Of a stretch of DNA of 64,000 bases, positions 26,675-34,536 are shown in pieces. Below the pieces are notes generated by a model. That model was not told the origin of the DNA. It searched no databases and saw nothing but the letters and a program-made list of their open reading frames with translations. A program made the position numbers and the translations under genes. The stretch spans positions 178,396-242,395 of the forward strand of contig WASS01000007.1 in NCBI GenBank assembly GCA_009712635.1. Reading direction: 5' to 3'. Numbering within the stretch: position 1 is the stretch's first letter; each line of letters opens with the position of its first letter. The stretch comes from Hungatella sp. (GTDB lineage Bacteria; Bacillota; Clostridia; Lachnospirales; Lachnospiraceae).

Positions 26675-27970
26675 TTAATTGTTATATTCGTTCACCTCGA
26701 AGTTTGAGATCTGCTCGTAAGCAATATAATCTTTTCGCGCTGTAAACGAAGCTTTATTGTAATCCTTTTCAATTGCATAGGTTGGGCTGGAAGCTGCTTT
26801 ACTATTGTACCATGTAATAAAGTCATTAATTTTCTCTGTAGTCATTTCATATTCTTTCCGTTCACCGGTTACCATGGTAATAACAAGAAGAGCCTTGTTG
26901 CCGGTTGGCTGATTGGGATCAGTGGAAGCTTGTGGTGTGGCTGAGGCTTCGTTAGAACTCCAACTTTCACTTCCATTTACGATTGCAGTTACAACGTAAT
27001 AGTATGTAGTTCCATTTGTAACGCCTGTGTCTGTATAGGTAGTTCCTGTTATGCCTGTTGCTATTGTTGTATATGGCCCGCCTGCAGTCGTGGAGCGCTT
27101 AACGGTGTAGCTTGTCGCATCGGTTACTGCGTTCCAGGTTAAGTCTACTTTGGAATCTCCGCCAACGGCTTTTAAGTTTGATGATGTATCAGGCGATGCT
27201 ACTGGTAATATAGCCGAATTATAAAATTGTACATCATCTAAATATCCGTTATAAAAATTTGTTTTATAAGTACTCGGATTGACTCCAATTGCAGTACCCG
27301 TGTAAAGGTCATCTTTTGTAGACACAGCTGTTGTCTGTGCAACTGGAGTTGACATATCATCTAAATATAACTTAACCGAATTCACTTTTGTCGTACCATC
27401 CCAAGTGAATAAAATATCATGCCATTTTCCATCACATATACTTTCAGGAGTTTGAATTTCATAGTTTATTTTATTAGCGTAATAGTATGATACAATATAA
27501 AGAGTACCTGTTTTTGCTGATAAAGTCGGATGATTTGCACCTAAATTATTTAATGCGTCCGAACCAATCCCAATAAAACAACCTCTTTGTAAATCGGCAT
27601 CATTTGTAGACATGATTGCTTCAATTTTATTTGAAACAGTTAAAGGATCTTTTTTAACTTTGAATCTAACCGATTTTGCTCCTGACTTTATAGTGCTCGA
27701 ACAAATTAAATAATCATCCTTTCCATTAAAATATCTTGCTTTTCCCGTTCCATTATAACCATTAAAAAATGTTTCATGGTTCGTACCTATAGATGAACCG
27801 TCTAATACTACACTTCCCGAATCTACTACAATTGTTCTAATATCACTATCAAAAGTATACTCATGAACTGGTTTTACTTCATCAGCCAAAACAGTAACCT
27901 GCCCTAAAATCATTACACAGAGCATAAAAGAAATGCCCGTTGCTAATCTTAGCAATGCCCTTTTACTCAT
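26675..27970 (-). CDS. Secreted LamG / fibronectin III protein, tail-fibre-like
   Basis: 431 aa from ATG 27968-27970 with GGAGG. A signal peptide (about 1-28, ending VLADE) is followed by a LamG/concanavalin domain (about 38-250, with FNGKDDYLI and the closing YNGYLDDVQFYN), a fibronectin type III domain (about 260-345, from NLKAVGGDSKVDLTW to TPQAS) and a C-terminal module of about 70 aa ending YEQISNFEVNEYNN. The last gene of the phage late block usually codes for a fibre or surface adhesin; the signal peptide suggests secretion by the host. Function is inferred from domains only. Confidence 0.65.
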   Translation of the reverse strand: MSKRALLRLATGISFMLCVMILGQVTVLADEVKPVHEYTFDSDIRTIVVDSGSVVLDGSSIGTNHETFFNGYNGTGKARYFNGKDDYLICSSTIKSGAKSVRFKVKKDPLTVSNKIEAIMSTNDADLQRGCFIGIGSDALNNLGANHPTLSAKTGTLYIVSYYYANKINYEIQTPESICDGKWHDILFTWDGTTKVNSVKLYLDDMSTPVAQTTAVSTKDDLYTGTAIGVNPSTYKTNFYNGYLDDVQFYNSAILPVASPDTSSNLKAVGGDSKVDLTWNAVTDATSYTVKRSTTAGGPYTTIATGITGTTYTDTGVTNGTTYYYVVTAIVNGSESWSSNEASATPQASTDPNQPTGNKALLVITMVTGERKEYEMTTEKINDFITWYNSKAASSPTYAIEKDYNKASFTARKDYIAYEQISNFEVNEYNN

Positions 27971-28213
27971 ACAATGTACCTCCAAAATTTATCTTTTGTA
28001 ATTATAGTTGTTATAAACATTCCAAATTGCTAAAAAAGTGCAGAAAAGAAAGCCATCTGAGATTAACGAATGACTTATAAATTTAAAAATATAATCGATT
28101 ATAGTATTCTGGGATTTCAGCACTTGATTAATGTTTTAGAATGCATTTATATTATCATTTAGTGTCTATCTCGGCAATTGGTAACCTTGCCAAACAAATT
28201 TAGCACTATTTCA
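27971..28213. other. Non-coding AT-rich gap between endolysin and LamG-FN3 gene
   Basis: 243 bases without a supported gene. It should hold the promoter of the LamG-FN3 gene. It contains AAATTTAGCACT, which also occurs in the gap at 59.1 kb, but no clear promoter or RNA structure. Confidence 0.35.
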
Positions 28214-28921
28214 CTAATCCGGAAATTCTCCAATGAGCTGCGCTCCCTCCCGATCAGACACATACAGAGCACATTCCAGTTCGTGCCCGGCTCTGGGCTC
28301 AAAATAATACCATTTTTCGTCTATCTCTTGCCAACCGGTGAGTGCATATCCATCTGAATTAAACCTGTACTTATGGCCATTGATAACCTGCCAGCAGGAT
28401 TTATGTTAAGTGATCTTGGCATCAGCATACCACCAACCGTTTTCATCATGATTCCAGCCTACGGTATAGCCTGTGGGAATCTTAACCCAAGTCTTCTTAA
28501 ACTCTTCCGGACTTGCATAAACCTGTTTGATTCCACTTGCGGAACTGCCCCAATCTGGGAGCTGAAAGTGCGGCTTATCAACCGGAGACTTCCAGTTGCC
28601 TCCCCATTCCAGACCAATGCTTACACCAATTGCCCCAACTCTACCAAAGAAGTTCCCGGCTTTATTATATGCCCCCTGTCCATCATACCGGTAAATATCA
28701 AATGCAGTCCCCCACTGATGGTAAGAGCTGTATGTACTGCCTGGGACGTTGGTTACTTTATTTCCCGGCTTTGTCCTGCCCTGGGCATAAAGCGCGTCCT
28801 GCTCTGCCACAGTCCGGTAAGTTTCTCCAATAGCAATCTTTAATCCCTGCTTAGCGGACTCCGCTGTCAGTTTGGTGGCAAGCTCCTGCAGGCGAGGGTG
28901 GCACAATGTTATATCTCTCAT
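28214..28921 (-). pseudogene. Phage endolysin (M15 peptidase plus cell-wall repeats) with in-frame stop
   Basis: The intact reading frame from ATG 28919-28921 (GGAGG upstream) runs to TAG at 28214-28216, 235 codons, but TAA at 28406-28408 interrupts it. The first 171 residues are an M15-type L,D-carboxypeptidase (zinc ligands in SSYHQWGTAFDI and KPHFQL) plus the start of a wall-binding repeat (GWNHDENGWWYADAK). Codons after the stop continue in the same frame with SCWQVINGHKYRFNSDGY, GWQEIDEKWYYFE and a conserved tail. The stop probably replaced a tyrosine codon. The catalytic domain could still be made, without part of its wall anchor. Confidence 0.85.
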
Positions 28922-28940
28922 GATATTTTCCTCCAATCGA

Positions 28941-28967
28941 AAAAGGACCCAGGATTATCCCAGGTCC
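28941..28967 (-). terminator. Hairpin with T-run between holin and endolysin
   Basis: GGACC (28945-28949) and GGTCC (28963-28967) enclose a second inverted repeat GGAT/ATCC. On the minus strand TTTTTC follows. It lies before the endolysin ribosome binding site, so it could reduce read-through from holin into endolysin. Confidence 0.6.
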
Positions 28968-28989
28968 ATAAAGTTGTGACATTACAACC

Positions 28990-29006
28990 GTTGCGACGGT
29001 CGCAAC
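28990..29006. repeat. 7-bp inverted repeat just after the holin stop
   Basis: GTTGCGA and TCGCAAC flank the three bases CGG. It forms a compact hairpin directly downstream of the holin gene. No T-run follows on either strand, so its role is open. Confidence 0.4.
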
Positions 29007-29009
29007 TAA

Positions 29010-29210
29010 TTATTTTAATTCAGGCAATCCAGCTATTGATGTAAGGAGCGAGATAACTCCTGCTAACCCGGCTGTGGAAGCTACCATAACCCAATTAACT
29101 TCTGACATTGCAGCTGTGGTTCCTATGGTTGCAATAGCCGTCTGTGCCATTGTCTTTGCAGCTCTAACTCCTGCTGCTTTTGCCCACTTACTCAAATAAT
29201 TCTTGTTCAT
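29010..29210 (-). CDS. Phage holin (r1t family)
   Basis: 66 aa, small and hydrophobic, with the family pattern VRAAKTMAQTAIATIGTTAA followed by a second helix ending SLLTSIAGLPELK. Two membrane segments are expected. Holins of this type open the membrane at the end of infection so that the endolysin can reach the wall, and the endolysin gene follows directly. Its start overlaps the upstream gene by four bases. Confidence 0.9.
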   Translation of the reverse strand: MNKNYLSKWAKAAGVRAAKTMAQTAIATIGTTAAMSEVNWVMVASTAGLAGVISLLTSIAGLPELK

Positions 29211-29569
29211 AATCTTTCCTCTCTTTCCGCCAATTCTTCCGGCATTGACATTAATTTATCCTTCAGCCCTGTCGCAACATCATTGCCACCCAGAGCATGA
29301 TAGGCATCATACATGCGCTTTACATTTTCCTTTCTATAGATGGGACAAAATCCCTTATCCTGATAATGGTTATACGCACCAATGATACGATCTCGAAGCA
29401 ACGCCTGTATGCCATCATGCAAAGCTTTGCTTTTAGCGCTTTCCTCTGCCTGTTTATTTGCCAGTTTTCGGTAGCTCCACGCTAAAAAGGCGGATATGGC
29501 TAAAAACAACCACTCCACCCATTTCATGTCTATGTAGTTCATGATTTCACTCAACTGACCAATCCTCAC
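29207..29569 (-). CDS. Phage protein with N-terminal membrane anchor, holin-associated
   Basis: 120 aa. One hydrophobic helix (about residues 17-33) is followed by a charged, helical cytoplasmic part (KQAEESAKSKALHDGIQALLRDRI...). Similar proteins sit between XkdX and holin in many Clostridia phages; the function is not established. The start is GTG at 29567-29569, overlapping the xkdX stop as GTGA, so translation is likely coupled. Confidence 0.65.
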   Translation of the reverse strand: MRIGQLSEIMNYIDMKWVEWLFLAISAFLAWSYRKLANKQAEESAKSKALHDGIQALLRDRIIGAYNHYQDKGFCPIYRKENVKRMYDAYHALGGNDVATGLKDKLMSMPEELAEREERL

Positions 29570-29706
29570 TCTTTCTCATATTCTTTTCCTGTGATCTCCT
29601 GGTACTCCGCCGACGTGATCCACCGGTTTACTGCGTCCTGCACCCAGTTTAATGGCCAGGCTTTAGTATCATAGAATCGTTTTACCTTTTCAAAGTTTTT
29701 ACTCAT
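29566..29706 (-). CDS. XkdX family phage protein
   Basis: 46 aa, start ATG 29704-29706 with AGGAGGTG. The sequence FEKVKRFYDTKAWPLNWVQD followed by AVNRWITSAEYQEITG is the typical XkdX pattern. XkdX is a small tail-module protein normally preceded by tail fibre genes. Here it follows the small terminase gene by two bases, which marks a large deletion. Confidence 0.85.
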   Translation of the reverse strand: MSKNFEKVKRFYDTKAWPLNWVQDAVNRWITSAEYQEITGKEYEKE

Positions 29707-29708
29707 GA

Positions 29709-30098
29709 TCACACCTCCTCTGTTATGCCGTTTGCCCCTTCCTTGATTCCGGCAATAGCTCCAAGCTTATCCCCCGGCATTTCATCTGTTGTCTTCACCT
29801 GCACAGCCTTATAGGTTCCTTTATCTTCAATCGATACAAAATCAGTGACATCCGCAAAACCGATCTTGGCAAGCACCTTTAAAACCATGTCCTGGGTGAA
29901 CTCGGTACGCTTTTCCCGGTCTTTCATACGCTTTTCAATATAACTTGCAACGTTAGCATTTGTTAGCATTCGGCTGCTGTTTGCTCTGGCTGTTTCGTCT
30001 TTCTTGATCTTAGGATAAGCCACCTTGTAAGCTCTGGTAGCATTAAGATCAATCAGGTACTCATCTGCAAATATTTTCTGTTTGGCTGTTAATGCCAT
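29709..30098 (-). CDS. Phage terminase small subunit, C-terminally truncated
   Basis: 129 aa from ATG 30096-30098. The Terminase_2 pattern is clear: LTAKQKIFADEYLIDLNATR, YPKIKKDETARANSSRML and the later KLGAIAGIKEGANGI. The family usually continues 30-50 residues beyond this point. Here the frame ends with TEEV and stops in what looks like the ribosome-binding region of xkdX. The gene is therefore fused by deletion to the end of the tail module and no large terminase follows, so it cannot support DNA packaging. Confidence 0.8.
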   Translation of the reverse strand: MALTAKQKIFADEYLIDLNATRAYKVAYPKIKKDETARANSSRMLTNANVASYIEKRMKDREKRTEFTQDMVLKVLAKIGFADVTDFVSIEDKGTYKAVQVKTTDEMPGDKLGAIAGIKEGANGITEEV

Positions 30099-30178
30099 CA
30101 GTCTCACCTCACCTTCCAATCTGGCTAATTTTTATAACAAAAAAGAGACGGGGTTGGCCGCCTCAAATTAGATTTGCT

Positions 30179-31087
30179 CTAATGCTCTTTTAACTTTAAC
30201 AACTTCAATTCTGTTTCAGGTATATCTATTTCTCGACATCGTTTGACCCATGCCTCATGACGTGGTACATTATATCTCACTACTTCATCAGGACTAGTTT
30301 TGAATTTCTCAATGTCATCTTCAATCATATCGGCCAAATCAATCAAATCCTTGAGCCTCTGTTCGCATTTATTCAATTCCGTACTTGGTTCGTTTTCCAT
30401 GTCATTTATCTCTTTTGTTTTTTTTATATCATCAATAAAAATCAGTTTAGCATATTTAAAATCTCTATTTGCAAAGTCATTCTTAACATCTTCATACACC
30501 TTTAAAAAGTAATGTTCGTTAACTATAATGATTAATGCATTTATTGCTCCTAATACAACTATTAAAATTAAAATTGTATATAATGTATCTATCGGTAAAA
30601 TTTCCATATCTTTTAATTTTAGGCCTGATGTTAACAAATTACTTAAACCATAATATAATGTATCGTAATTGTCAGCCACTCTTAAATAGATAGTAAAAAT
30701 CAAACCAATGATAGGTATAGACAATAAATCTGACATGTATTCGGCTCTAATTCCATTGAATTGAGAAATATACTCAACATTCTTTGATAGTAATGCTTTA
30801 AAAATAAGCGCATAAAGTCCTCTATATTTCTCCTCCGCTTTAAATTCAGTATCAATTAATTTCTGTATTTCACTTTTTTTACTATTAATATAATTTATTG
30901 TAATTAAAACCCAAGATATAAGGTACAAAACAAACCATATTATAGAACTCACTTTGTAAAAATTTTCAGTTAAACTTCCTTTGTTTATAATATCCACAAC
31001 AATTAAAAAAATAAAATAAAACACTGTTAATGCAATTGTATACCCAATTAACGATAATATAAATTTAAATATTTTATTTTTTTTCAT
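30179..31087 (-). CDS. Multi-pass membrane protein of unknown function (prophage cargo)
   Basis: 302 aa from ATG 31085-31087 with GGGGGG upstream. Four predicted helices (about residues 7-30, 40-60, 115-135 and 175-200) and a soluble C-terminal part with a coiled-coil-like region (STELNKCEQRLKDLIDLADM). The base composition is clearly more AT-rich than the flanking phage genes, as for the three genes upstream. No known domain is recognised. It may be a fourth member of the cargo group, though a hairpin at 31142-31168 separates it from the ASCH gene. Confidence 0.5.
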   Translation of the reverse strand: MKKNKIFKFILSLIGYTIALTVFYFIFLIVVDIINKGSLTENFYKVSSIIWFVLYLISWVLITINYINSKKSEIQKLIDTEFKAEEKYRGLYALIFKALLSKNVEYISQFNGIRAEYMSDLLSIPIIGLIFTIYLRVADNYDTLYYGLSNLLTSGLKLKDMEILPIDTLYTILILIVVLGAINALIIIVNEHYFLKVYEDVKNDFANRDFKYAKLIFIDDIKKTKEINDMENEPSTELNKCEQRLKDLIDLADMIEDDIEKFKTSPDEVVRYNVPRHEAWVKRCREIDIPETELKLLKLKEH

Positions 31088-31130
31088 TTTAATCCCCCCT
31101 CGCAATAACATTATTATAATCTAAAAAATA

Positions 31131-31168
31131 CCAAAAGAAAACACCCATCCATTAAAAATCGACAGGTG
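31131..31168 (-). terminator. Probable terminator after the ASCH gene
   Basis: Eight-base arms at 31161-31168 and 31142-31150 pair with two G-U pairs on the minus strand, followed by TTTTCTTTT. It would end the three-gene cargo transcript. Confidence 0.5.
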
Positions 31169-31199
31169 CTCTTAAATAATTTCTTATAAGTGATAATAG

Positions 31200-31586
31200 T
31201 TATTTTTCGTCATTTTCATATATGTACTTGTAAGATTGGGGCGGAACAAAATTAATATCATCTTTATACGGATCTATTGGAATATCATAAGGAACAAATT
31301 CTTTTATTTGTATTGCGTAAGCTTCTTTTTTGCCTTTAAAATAAGATTGAAAAAAACGATACGATATTCCTGAATAATCCTTTGTTTCCTGCCAGACATC
31401 TTTTGGCGACTTATTGATAATTTCGCCTATTTTAAACTCTCCAACAATTTTTCCAACTGGCATACTGGCGTAGATAACTACGGAGTCAACATCCTGCTTG
31501 AATATTCTTTTTCTATATTCAAACCTCTTATTACCTGCCATTATTTCTTCAACAAAAACAGGCTTAATAGATAATAATGCCTTCAT
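31200..31586 (-). CDS. ASCH domain protein
   Basis: 128 aa from ATG 31584-31586, inside the 3' end of the upstream gene. MKALLSIKPVFVEEIMAGNK, EYRKRIF and VVIYASMPVGKIVGEF are the ASCH/PUA-like pattern seen in the COG4933 type of small ASCH proteins. ASCH domains share the PUA fold and are thought to bind RNA or modified nucleotides. It is the third gene of a tight operon with a kinase-like protein and a GNAT-PUA fusion, which suggests a common task in RNA or nucleotide modification or sensing. Confidence 0.75.
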   Translation of the reverse strand: MKALLSIKPVFVEEIMAGNKRFEYRKRIFKQDVDSVVIYASMPVGKIVGEFKIGEIINKSPKDVWQETKDYSGISYRFFQSYFKGKKEAYAIQIKEFVPYDIPIDPYKDDINFVPPQSYKYIYENDEK

Positions 31587-32613
31587 CAATTTCACCAACC
31601 TCTACTATTCTTTCAAACTGCTCATCAGTGAGCTCAGTAAATCCCCAATATATATCTCTATTCAATCCAACCTTTTCTATTAATGTTTTTCTTGTTGGAC
31701 GTTTTTTTAAGGCGGCATTATATAACATTTTAATTACATAACATCCACCTTTTGAATACCAGTGCTCTAAATCTTCCTTATCAAAGATGCTATATCTGCT
31801 TGCATATTTATAAAATTCTTCAAAATCCGTAAATTCATTTTGATTTTTTACTTTCTCAACTACACATATTGAAGTTGCAACGGATGAATATTCTGCTGAC
31901 CTGCCTTCTGACTTCGTCCTATAGATAACTAAAATATCACCTTTTCTCAAACTTCTAATATCATTCATTCTGCAAACATATATCTTATGAATAGAATTAG
32001 TATATGTGACATCAGATATTATATTACTATCTTCATTTTTTAATATAGAATCCGGAAACATAGCTGAATGATATTGAGGATATATACTTATTAAAAACTT
32101 TCGCCTTTCATTCGTATTAATAAGAGGATAATCATATACTATATTTCCACTTACAGTTTGCAAATTTTTAACTAAGACTAATTCTCTACCATCAGAAGTA
32201 ATTTTTATTCCAGAATACATAAAACCATATTTAGTAAGTAATTTTATTAATGCCTCATGTTTCTCAAATATTGTCAAATAGCATAAGTCAGCTTTTTGGG
32301 AAATTGCAAAATCCAAAGCCTTTTTTATAAAACGTTCACCTAATCTGGTTCCATGGGGATTAATCTTGAAAGTTCCGATCTTTACAATTTTTTTAGCATA
32401 AATAGGTGGCTCTACATCCGTTACGTTATCATCTTCTAATTTAAAATATAAAAAACCGTCTATTTTATTACCTTCATAATGAACAAATGCTTTGTTATTT
32501 CTTTTCCGATTAAACCATTGTTCAAAATCACAATAATCTTCTTTTAAAGAATCAAAAAAATCATCGTGTAAATTAATATCCTCAAAACGTTCATACTCTA
32601 AATTATTCCCCAT
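31564..32613 (-). CDS. GNAT acetyltransferase fused to a PUA/ASCH-like domain
   Basis: 349 aa. The N-terminal part (about 1-150) is GNAT-like: a first strand region, the acetyl-CoA loop around KINPHGTRLGERFIKKALDF, then LTIFEKHEALIKLLTKYGF. The C-terminal part (about 195-345) has the PUA/EVE-like pattern IRSLRKGDILVIYRT and IYWGFTELTDEQF. GNAT-PUA fusions suggest acetylation of an RNA or protein recognised by the PUA module. RBS GGGGGAT lies before the ATG, two bases after the kinase stop. The gene is AT-rich, and no homologue function is known to me. Confidence 0.65.
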   Translation of the reverse strand: MGNNLEYERFEDINLHDDFFDSLKEDYCDFEQWFNRKRNNKAFVHYEGNKIDGFLYFKLEDDNVTDVEPPIYAKKIVKIGTFKINPHGTRLGERFIKKALDFAISQKADLCYLTIFEKHEALIKLLTKYGFMYSGIKITSDGRELVLVKNLQTVSGNIVYDYPLINTNERRKFLISIYPQYHSAMFPDSILKNEDSNIISDVTYTNSIHKIYVCRMNDIRSLRKGDILVIYRTKSEGRSAEYSSVATSICVVEKVKNQNEFTDFEEFYKYASRYSIFDKEDLEHWYSKGGCYVIKMLYNAALKKRPTRKTLIEKVGLNRDIYWGFTELTDEQFERIVEVGEIDEGIIIY

Positions 32614-32615
32614 GT

Positions 32616-33146
32616 CTATTTATCCCCCAAAAAATGTTTTGTAATAAAATTTTCTATTTCAGTAACATCCATTTCACAAACCAGTAATTCAATATTTAAT
32701 TCATTACAAAGCTCTTTTGCATATCTAACTTCTTCCGCTTGAAAAGACTCTAAGAAAGCTTCATCATAAACTTTATTATCCCTTTTAAACAAACGATTTG
32801 CTATTTCTTTAGGATTGTCCATAAGTACTATCATGATTTTCAATCCTAGGCTTTCATATGTCGTTTTAGGGATTCTACTGATTTCATTATTTTTTGAGAT
32901 TAAACACAAATGTCCATCAAGAATAAAATCTTCATTACTTGGAATAATTTCATGAATTGCTGATATTAACAAATCTTGATTTCTATTTATGTTTGGAACT
33001 ATTTTACCATCTAAAGCCTGCTGTCCATACTGTCTTATTAGGTCACTGGCAGTATAAATTGATACATTCATAGATTCAGATATTTTTTTTCCTAAATACC
33101 CCTTGCCTACCCCATGAATACCTGATAGGAATGCTATTGAACTCAT
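32616..33146 (-). CDS. Adenylate-kinase-like P-loop protein
   Basis: 176 aa. An N-terminal P-loop GIHGVGKG (residues 9-16) has the GxxGxGKG form of adenylate kinases, followed by a lid/NMP-type helical region and LDGHLCLI, then MIVLMDNPKEIANRLFKRD, as in small nucleoside and nucleotide kinases. The substrate is unknown. It opens the cargo operon: promoter at 33211-33239, ribosome binding site AGGGGGGG, start ATG 33144-33146. It is expected to be cytoplasmic. Confidence 0.7.
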   Translation of the reverse strand: MSSIAFLSGIHGVGKGYLGKKISESMNVSIYTASDLIRQYGQQALDGKIVPNINRNQDLLISAIHEIIPSNEDFILDGHLCLISKNNEISRIPKTTYESLGLKIMIVLMDNPKEIANRLFKRDNKVYDEAFLESFQAEEVRYAKELCNELNIELLVCEMDVTEIENFITKHFLGDK

Positions 33147-33210
33147 ATATATTCCCCCCCTCTGAATATACTAATAAGCAAATATGATTATGATAATAAA
33201 ATATATATAA

Positions 33211-33239
33211 ATAGTAATATTATAATATTTATTTGTCAA
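33211..33239 (-). promoter_or_regulatory. Sigma-A-type promoter of the kinase/GNAT/ASCH operon
   Basis: On the minus strand TTGACA (33234-33239) and TACTAT (33211-33216) are 17 bases apart. The predicted transcription start is about 55 bases before the kinase start. An own promoter means the cargo can be expressed in the lysogen independently of phage late control. Confidence 0.7.
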
Positions 33240-33258
33240 TCAATATACATAAATATAG

Positions 33259-33361
33259 CCCCTAGCTATAAGCCAAGAGCCTTAACGCCCGGAAAATATC
33301 TTGGGAGAGCATAAACCGGGTTAATCAGTCACCTGGCTGTTACACCCAGCAATCGTAGGGG
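33259..33361. ncRNA. Possible structured RNA with pseudoknot, strand uncertain
   Basis: An outer stem CCCCTA (33259-33264) / TAGGGG (33356-33361) encloses CCAAGA (33273-33278) / TCTTGG (33299-33304), CCCGG (33288-33292) / CCGGG (33316-33320) and GCTG (33336-33339) / CAGC (33347-33350). The second and third pairs interleave as an H-type pseudoknot. GC content is far above the surrounding DNA. I do not recognise a known riboswitch or ribozyme class, and the stems alone do not fix the strand. Confidence 0.35.
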
Positions 33362-33431
33362 ATTGAATTCATCTATTTACAGATTTCTCATCTTAAATAA
33401 TATCACAGAAAAACCGCCGTAACCGCCATTT

Positions 33432-33671
33432 TCAATCTTTTTCCAAAAATCTATCATGCTTCTGTCTGCAGCTACTATCAGTGTAACACCGTATCTTTCC
33501 TTTACTGACCTGATCCTTGTATAGATCGTTCATTCTATGAGCCACCTGTACCCAGTTCATATTCTCCACGTAGTACAGAGTCATGATGTTCCTGATCTCC
33601 ACCTTGTCAATTCCTGCTATGTAATCTTCCACCTGATTAATTAATTCCAGAAGCATTTGCTCCTCGTCCAT
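33432..33671 (-). CDS. Phage sigma-70 region-4-like regulator (DUF1492 type)
   Basis: 79 aa. The pattern INQVEDYIAGIDKVEIRNIM, TLYYVENMNWVQVA and SSCRQKHDRFLEK corresponds to the short sigma-like transcription factors that lie just before the terminase genes in Clostridia phages, where they control late transcription. The ATG overlaps the stop of the upstream gene as TGATG, so both are translationally coupled. Confidence 0.75.
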   Translation of the reverse strand: MDEEQMLLELINQVEDYIAGIDKVEIRNIMTLYYVENMNWVQVAHRMNDLYKDQVSKGKIRCYTDSSCRQKHDRFLEKD

Positions 33672-33922
33672 CAGAATGGCGTAACTCCTTTCATAGGTTC
33701 TGGCGGCTCTCTGGGACTCTGGTATTGGATACCCATAATAACAGCCGTTCCCAGGGGCTTCTTACCTCGCTTTCCCTTCGTTACCGTATCTGCCACCACA
33801 TATCCGTGTTCACGCAACCTGTCCAGGTGATCTTCTTTCTTCTGTAGCTGCTCCCTTAAAATTTTTACTCTGGCCAATGCGTCAGAATACTCAATCAAAA
33901 TGTTTTTATCTATTTTTGTCAC
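33671..33922 (-). CDS. Phage hypothetical protein, coiled-coil N-terminus
   Basis: 83 aa. The N-terminal 40 residues are helical and heptad-like (IEYSDALARVKILREQLQKKEDHLDRL), followed by a basic KGKRGKKPLG stretch. Proteins of this layout precede DUF1492-type regulators in related phages; the role is unknown. The start is uncertain: GTG 33920-33922 has its purine-rich site too close. Confidence 0.55.
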   Translation of the reverse strand: MTKIDKNILIEYSDALARVKILREQLQKKEDHLDRLREHGYVVADTVTKGKRGKKPLGTAVIMGIQYQSPREPPEPMKGVTPF

Positions 33923-33953
33923 CCCCTTGATGCCTTTTTCTCATAATAGGTCC

Positions 33954-34073
33954 CTACCGCAAACATCTCCCGTGATCCTTGCAGCTGCAGCTTGCCCGCT
34001 TCGAATCAGATGGATAATACTTTCCACAGTACGGACACTTCTTTCGGATAACACTAAACCTCGTCTTTTCCAT
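33954..34073 (-). CDS. Small zinc-ribbon phage protein, 39 aa
   Basis: ATG 34071-34073 lies within the last codons of the upstream gene and the frame ends with TAG at 33954-33956. The product contains CPYCG and, fourteen residues on, CSC, a plausible four-cysteine zinc ribbon. Short zinc-ribbon proteins are common in phage early regions. It may be a shortened version of a longer family. Confidence 0.5.
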   Translation of the reverse strand: MEKTRFSVIRKKCPYCGKYYPSDSKRASCSCKDHGRCLR

Positions 34074-34242
34074 CTCTCTCCATCTCCACCGATACGATCC
34101 TCATCCGCTCCTGGGGAACGTCTATGTATTCACCACTGTTTAGCAGGATCCCGATCAGACCGTCATTGCTGCCGATAATGGTCCCGTACTTCCTCCCAAG
34201 ATAAACCTGGACAGTGATTATCTGCTTCTCTTCAAGCTTCAC
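34054..34242 (-). CDS. Phage hypothetical protein, 62 aa
   Basis: A small protein with a beta-rich pattern (ITVQVYLGRKYGTIIG, GILLNSGEYIDVPQERMRIV), resembling small SH3-like phage proteins. It overlaps both neighbours by a few bases, as is typical for compact phage operons. No function is recognised. Confidence 0.5.
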   Translation of the reverse strand: MKLEEKQIITVQVYLGRKYGTIIGSNDGLIGILLNSGEYIDVPQERMRIVSVEMERDGKDEV

Positions 34243-34432
34243 GCTGCACCTTCTTTCTTGCAGGAAGCTTCCTGCGCTTTGGATCCGGACACAAGCTTGT
34301 GAACAAATATGCTGGATCTATAGCGCTCCCGGTCATAACCGGCGGTGCCTTTATAGCCACGTCCGCCTTGGCCTGTATGCGATTGTTTACGCTGGCTCTA
34401 TCTGTTCTGCAGTCTTTTGATGATTTTCTCAA
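34232..34432 (-). CDS. Phage hypothetical protein, basic, 66 aa
   Basis: The best start is TTG at 34430-34432, with AGGAGGG five bases upstream; a longer reading from 34459 has no such site. The protein is rich in Arg and Lys and has no recognised domain. It overlaps the next gene by eleven bases and would be the first of this small early operon. Confidence 0.45.
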   Translation of the reverse strand: MRKSSKDCRTDRASVNNRIQAKADVAIKAPPVMTGSAIDPAYLFTSLCPDPKRRKLPARKKVQREA

Positions 34433-34536
34433 TGTATCCCTCCTATTGCAAAATCGCATTTCAACATTTATAATTGTTTTGTTACTTATCGTGAATAATG
34501 TAGTCTTTTCAATTAATCCTAGAAAGCAGGTTTTTT

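Noticed and set aside
33316..33372. Stretch resembling part of a tRNA (anticodon-like loop with CTGTTA and a T-arm-like GATTGAATTC)
   Set aside because: The acceptor stem and a proper T-stem cannot be formed and the loop sizes are wrong. The complementary arms fit another fold better.
33900..34178. 92-codon plus-strand frame over the early phage genes
   Set aside because: It is antisense to four compactly overlapping minus-strand genes and has no ribosome binding site or domain.
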